From NCBI GenBank assembly GCA_030425385.1, contig JAUIAH010000025.1, positions 50,210-114,209 on the forward strand: a DNA stretch of 64,000 nucleotides. Reading direction: 5' to 3'. The notes beneath the pieces were generated by a model. That model did no database searches. It saw only the letters and a program-made list of their open reading frames with translations, and was not told the DNA's origin. Position numbers and translations under genes: made by a program. Shown here in pieces: positions 63,308 to 64,000 of this stretch. Within the stretch, counting starts at the first letter, position 1; every line of letters begins with the position of its first letter. The stretch comes from Verrucomicrobiia bacterium (GTDB lineage Bacteria; Verrucomicrobiota; Verrucomicrobiia; Verrucomicrobiales; DEV007).

Positions 63308-63604
63308 GTCGCAATCTTGATCCAAATGAAGAATAGGCAACATTAATGTGGTGATGTGTGCCTAATTGCAAGATCCACAACTTAGTCTTCTAGTTTCGGA
63401 GAATATCGCCCCAACGAGCATCTCTCCCAGCCAAATTTTATGACGGGATTCTATCTTTAATTGAAAATAGACAACATTCCAGTCGCAATTCGCGCCTAAC
63501 CGAGTAAACTACAACAGATAATGCAAAATCCGGTAATAGGCAACATTTCTGTTGCAGATAAAGGGACACTCAGGATTGCGTCATTCCAGTCGCTCATCTA
63601 CATT
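63308..63604. promoter_or_regulatory. candidate attI / integrase-binding and promoter region
   Basis: This AT-rich gap upstream of intI carries three copies of a repeat beginning AATAGGCAACATT: 63332-63344, 63466-63478 (one base different) and 63535-63547. The last two extend as a looser 22-base match. The first overlaps the palindrome ACATTAATGT (63340-63349), just upstream of intI. The third contains GCAACA-TTTC-TGTTGC (63540-63555). CATTCCAGTCGC occurs at 63475-63486 and 63582-63593. GCCTAAC (63494-63500) fits the inverse-core consensus RYYYAAC. In known integrons direct repeats near attI bind the integrase. Confidence 0.55.
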
Positions 63605-63974
63605 GTTAGCTCTATCAAGTGAACACCGATTCGCCTAGATTGCCTGGTTTCGAAGACGTGCGTCCTCCCACAGTCTGTATTTCTACCGAACGCGATATCT
63701 ATATTGGGATTGTGTCGCCGTCTCGATTCACCCCCCGCATTGATGGACCACCAGATGGATTGCCTCTGAATTCTGCGTGCCACGCCATTTCTAAAGAGAC
63801 TGGCGTGTTCTGGGGATGTCCAGACGGAGAGTTCCGGATCGTTGTTTCTCCCACCCGCGACCAGAACTATGATGTTGTGCGCCGAGCAAAGCGAGGCGCT
63901 TCTTATATGGTGCAAGTCCATATGTGATAGAACCTAGCCAGTAGTCACTACCGAGTGTTGCGTAAATGTTAGCT
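63605..63974 (+). mobile_element. candidate first integron cassette
   Basis: Two identical GTTAGCT sequences (63605-63611 and 63968-63974), resembling the GTTRRRY core site, bracket about 363 bases holding a single gene that starts 14 bases inside the left boundary. The arrangement is that of a gene cassette. A convincing attC stem could not be found in the 40 bases between the gene stop and the right core; it may extend beyond the window. Confidence 0.45.
63619..63927 (+). CDS. cassette-encoded hypothetical protein
   Basis: A 102-residue protein starting at GTG 63619; an in-frame TAG lies at 63607-63609, so no earlier start exists. The sequence (VCISTERDIYIGIVSPSRF, ACHAISKETGVFWGCPDGEF) has no recognised domain, no signal peptide and no membrane helix. 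Base composition is lower in G+C than most of the window, as usual for cassette cargo. The function is unknown. Confidence 0.55.
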   Translation: MNTDSPRLPGFEDVRPPTVCISTERDIYIGIVSPSRFTPRIDGPPDGLPLNSACHAISKETGVFWGCPDGEFRIVVSPTRDQNYDVVRRAKRGASYMVQVHM

Positions 63975-64000
63975 AAGTCGTTAAAAATCGCGGACGGTCG

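Noticed and set aside
63928..64000. A complete attC site after the cassette gene
   Set aside because: No pair of inverted cores with internal L-boxes could be recognised; only the GTTAGCT core was seen, so it is reported as incomplete.
1..64000. tRNA, rRNA or CRISPR sequences
   Set aside because: No T-loop-type GGTTCGAATCC motifs, rRNA-like blocks or regularly spaced repeats with spacers were found by eye.

Overview
This is a chromosomal segment of moderately high G+C with no rRNA, tRNA or CRISPR array that I could find. The gene content suggests a free-living, polysaccharide-associated Verrucomicrobiota bacterium or a close PVC relative. The signs are: four giant secreted lamin-tail/CotH-type proteins; a Tat-exported Gfo/Idh/MocA oxidoreductase; a pseudokinase fused to a formylglycine-enzyme-like domain; a DUF6807-DUF3500 fusion; secreted LamG-like and prenyltransferase-repeat proteins; and a recurring C-terminal tail (Asp-rich loop with an EYALGTDP-like motif, then a domain ending FYRVR). 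The assignment rests on family content, not on a marker gene.

Layout. 1-5,000: a class D beta-lactamase convergent with a 1,254-residue CotH/lamin-tail protein. 5,000-7,500: a membrane pseudokinase. 7,600-13,850: a compact plus-strand run of oxidoreductase, HtrA/LamG/SirB1 fusion, ArsP/YraQ-type permease, His-rich TIGR03943-like partner and a small exported protein. 14,000-18,700: ankyrin protein, small Tyr/Arg-rich exported protein, argS, PTS IIA (PtsN-like) and a NahK-like sugar kinase. 18,700-34,600: large exported proteins (beta-propeller, SGNH hydrolase with a fourfold repeat, TPR-redoxin, DUF6807-DUF3500, exported PEP-synthase-like protein) and a HAD phosphatase. 34,600-39,800: an overlapping pair of secreted proteins, a thermonuclease-like protein and an HTH-receiver regulator. 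40,100-50,500: a plus-strand run with a TPM protein, two lamin-tail proteins, holA, a PNPOx-like protein and ilvD. 50,470-58,980: a minus-strand block of beta-CASP nuclease, LOG protein, DinG helicase, trpA, dapF, dapA, dapB and folK. 59,091-62,255: a second CotH/lamin-tail protein. 62,351-64,000: an integron integrase with a candidate attI region and at least one candidate cassette.

How the genes work together. The housekeeping core is DAP/lysine and cell-wall precursor synthesis (dapF-dapA-dapB), folate (folK), tryptophan (trpA), branched-chain amino acids (ilvD), translation (argS) and replication/repair (holA, dinG). Around it sits a large exported proteome built from a small set of shared modules, which points to cell-surface or matrix work. 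The integron at the right edge is the clearest mobile system: integrase, three copies of a direct repeat upstream of it, and an AT-richer first cassette bounded by two identical GTTAGCT sites. The other items most worth pursuing are the exported protein in which PEP-synthase catalytic modules appear in permuted order, and the tail module shared across seven proteins.
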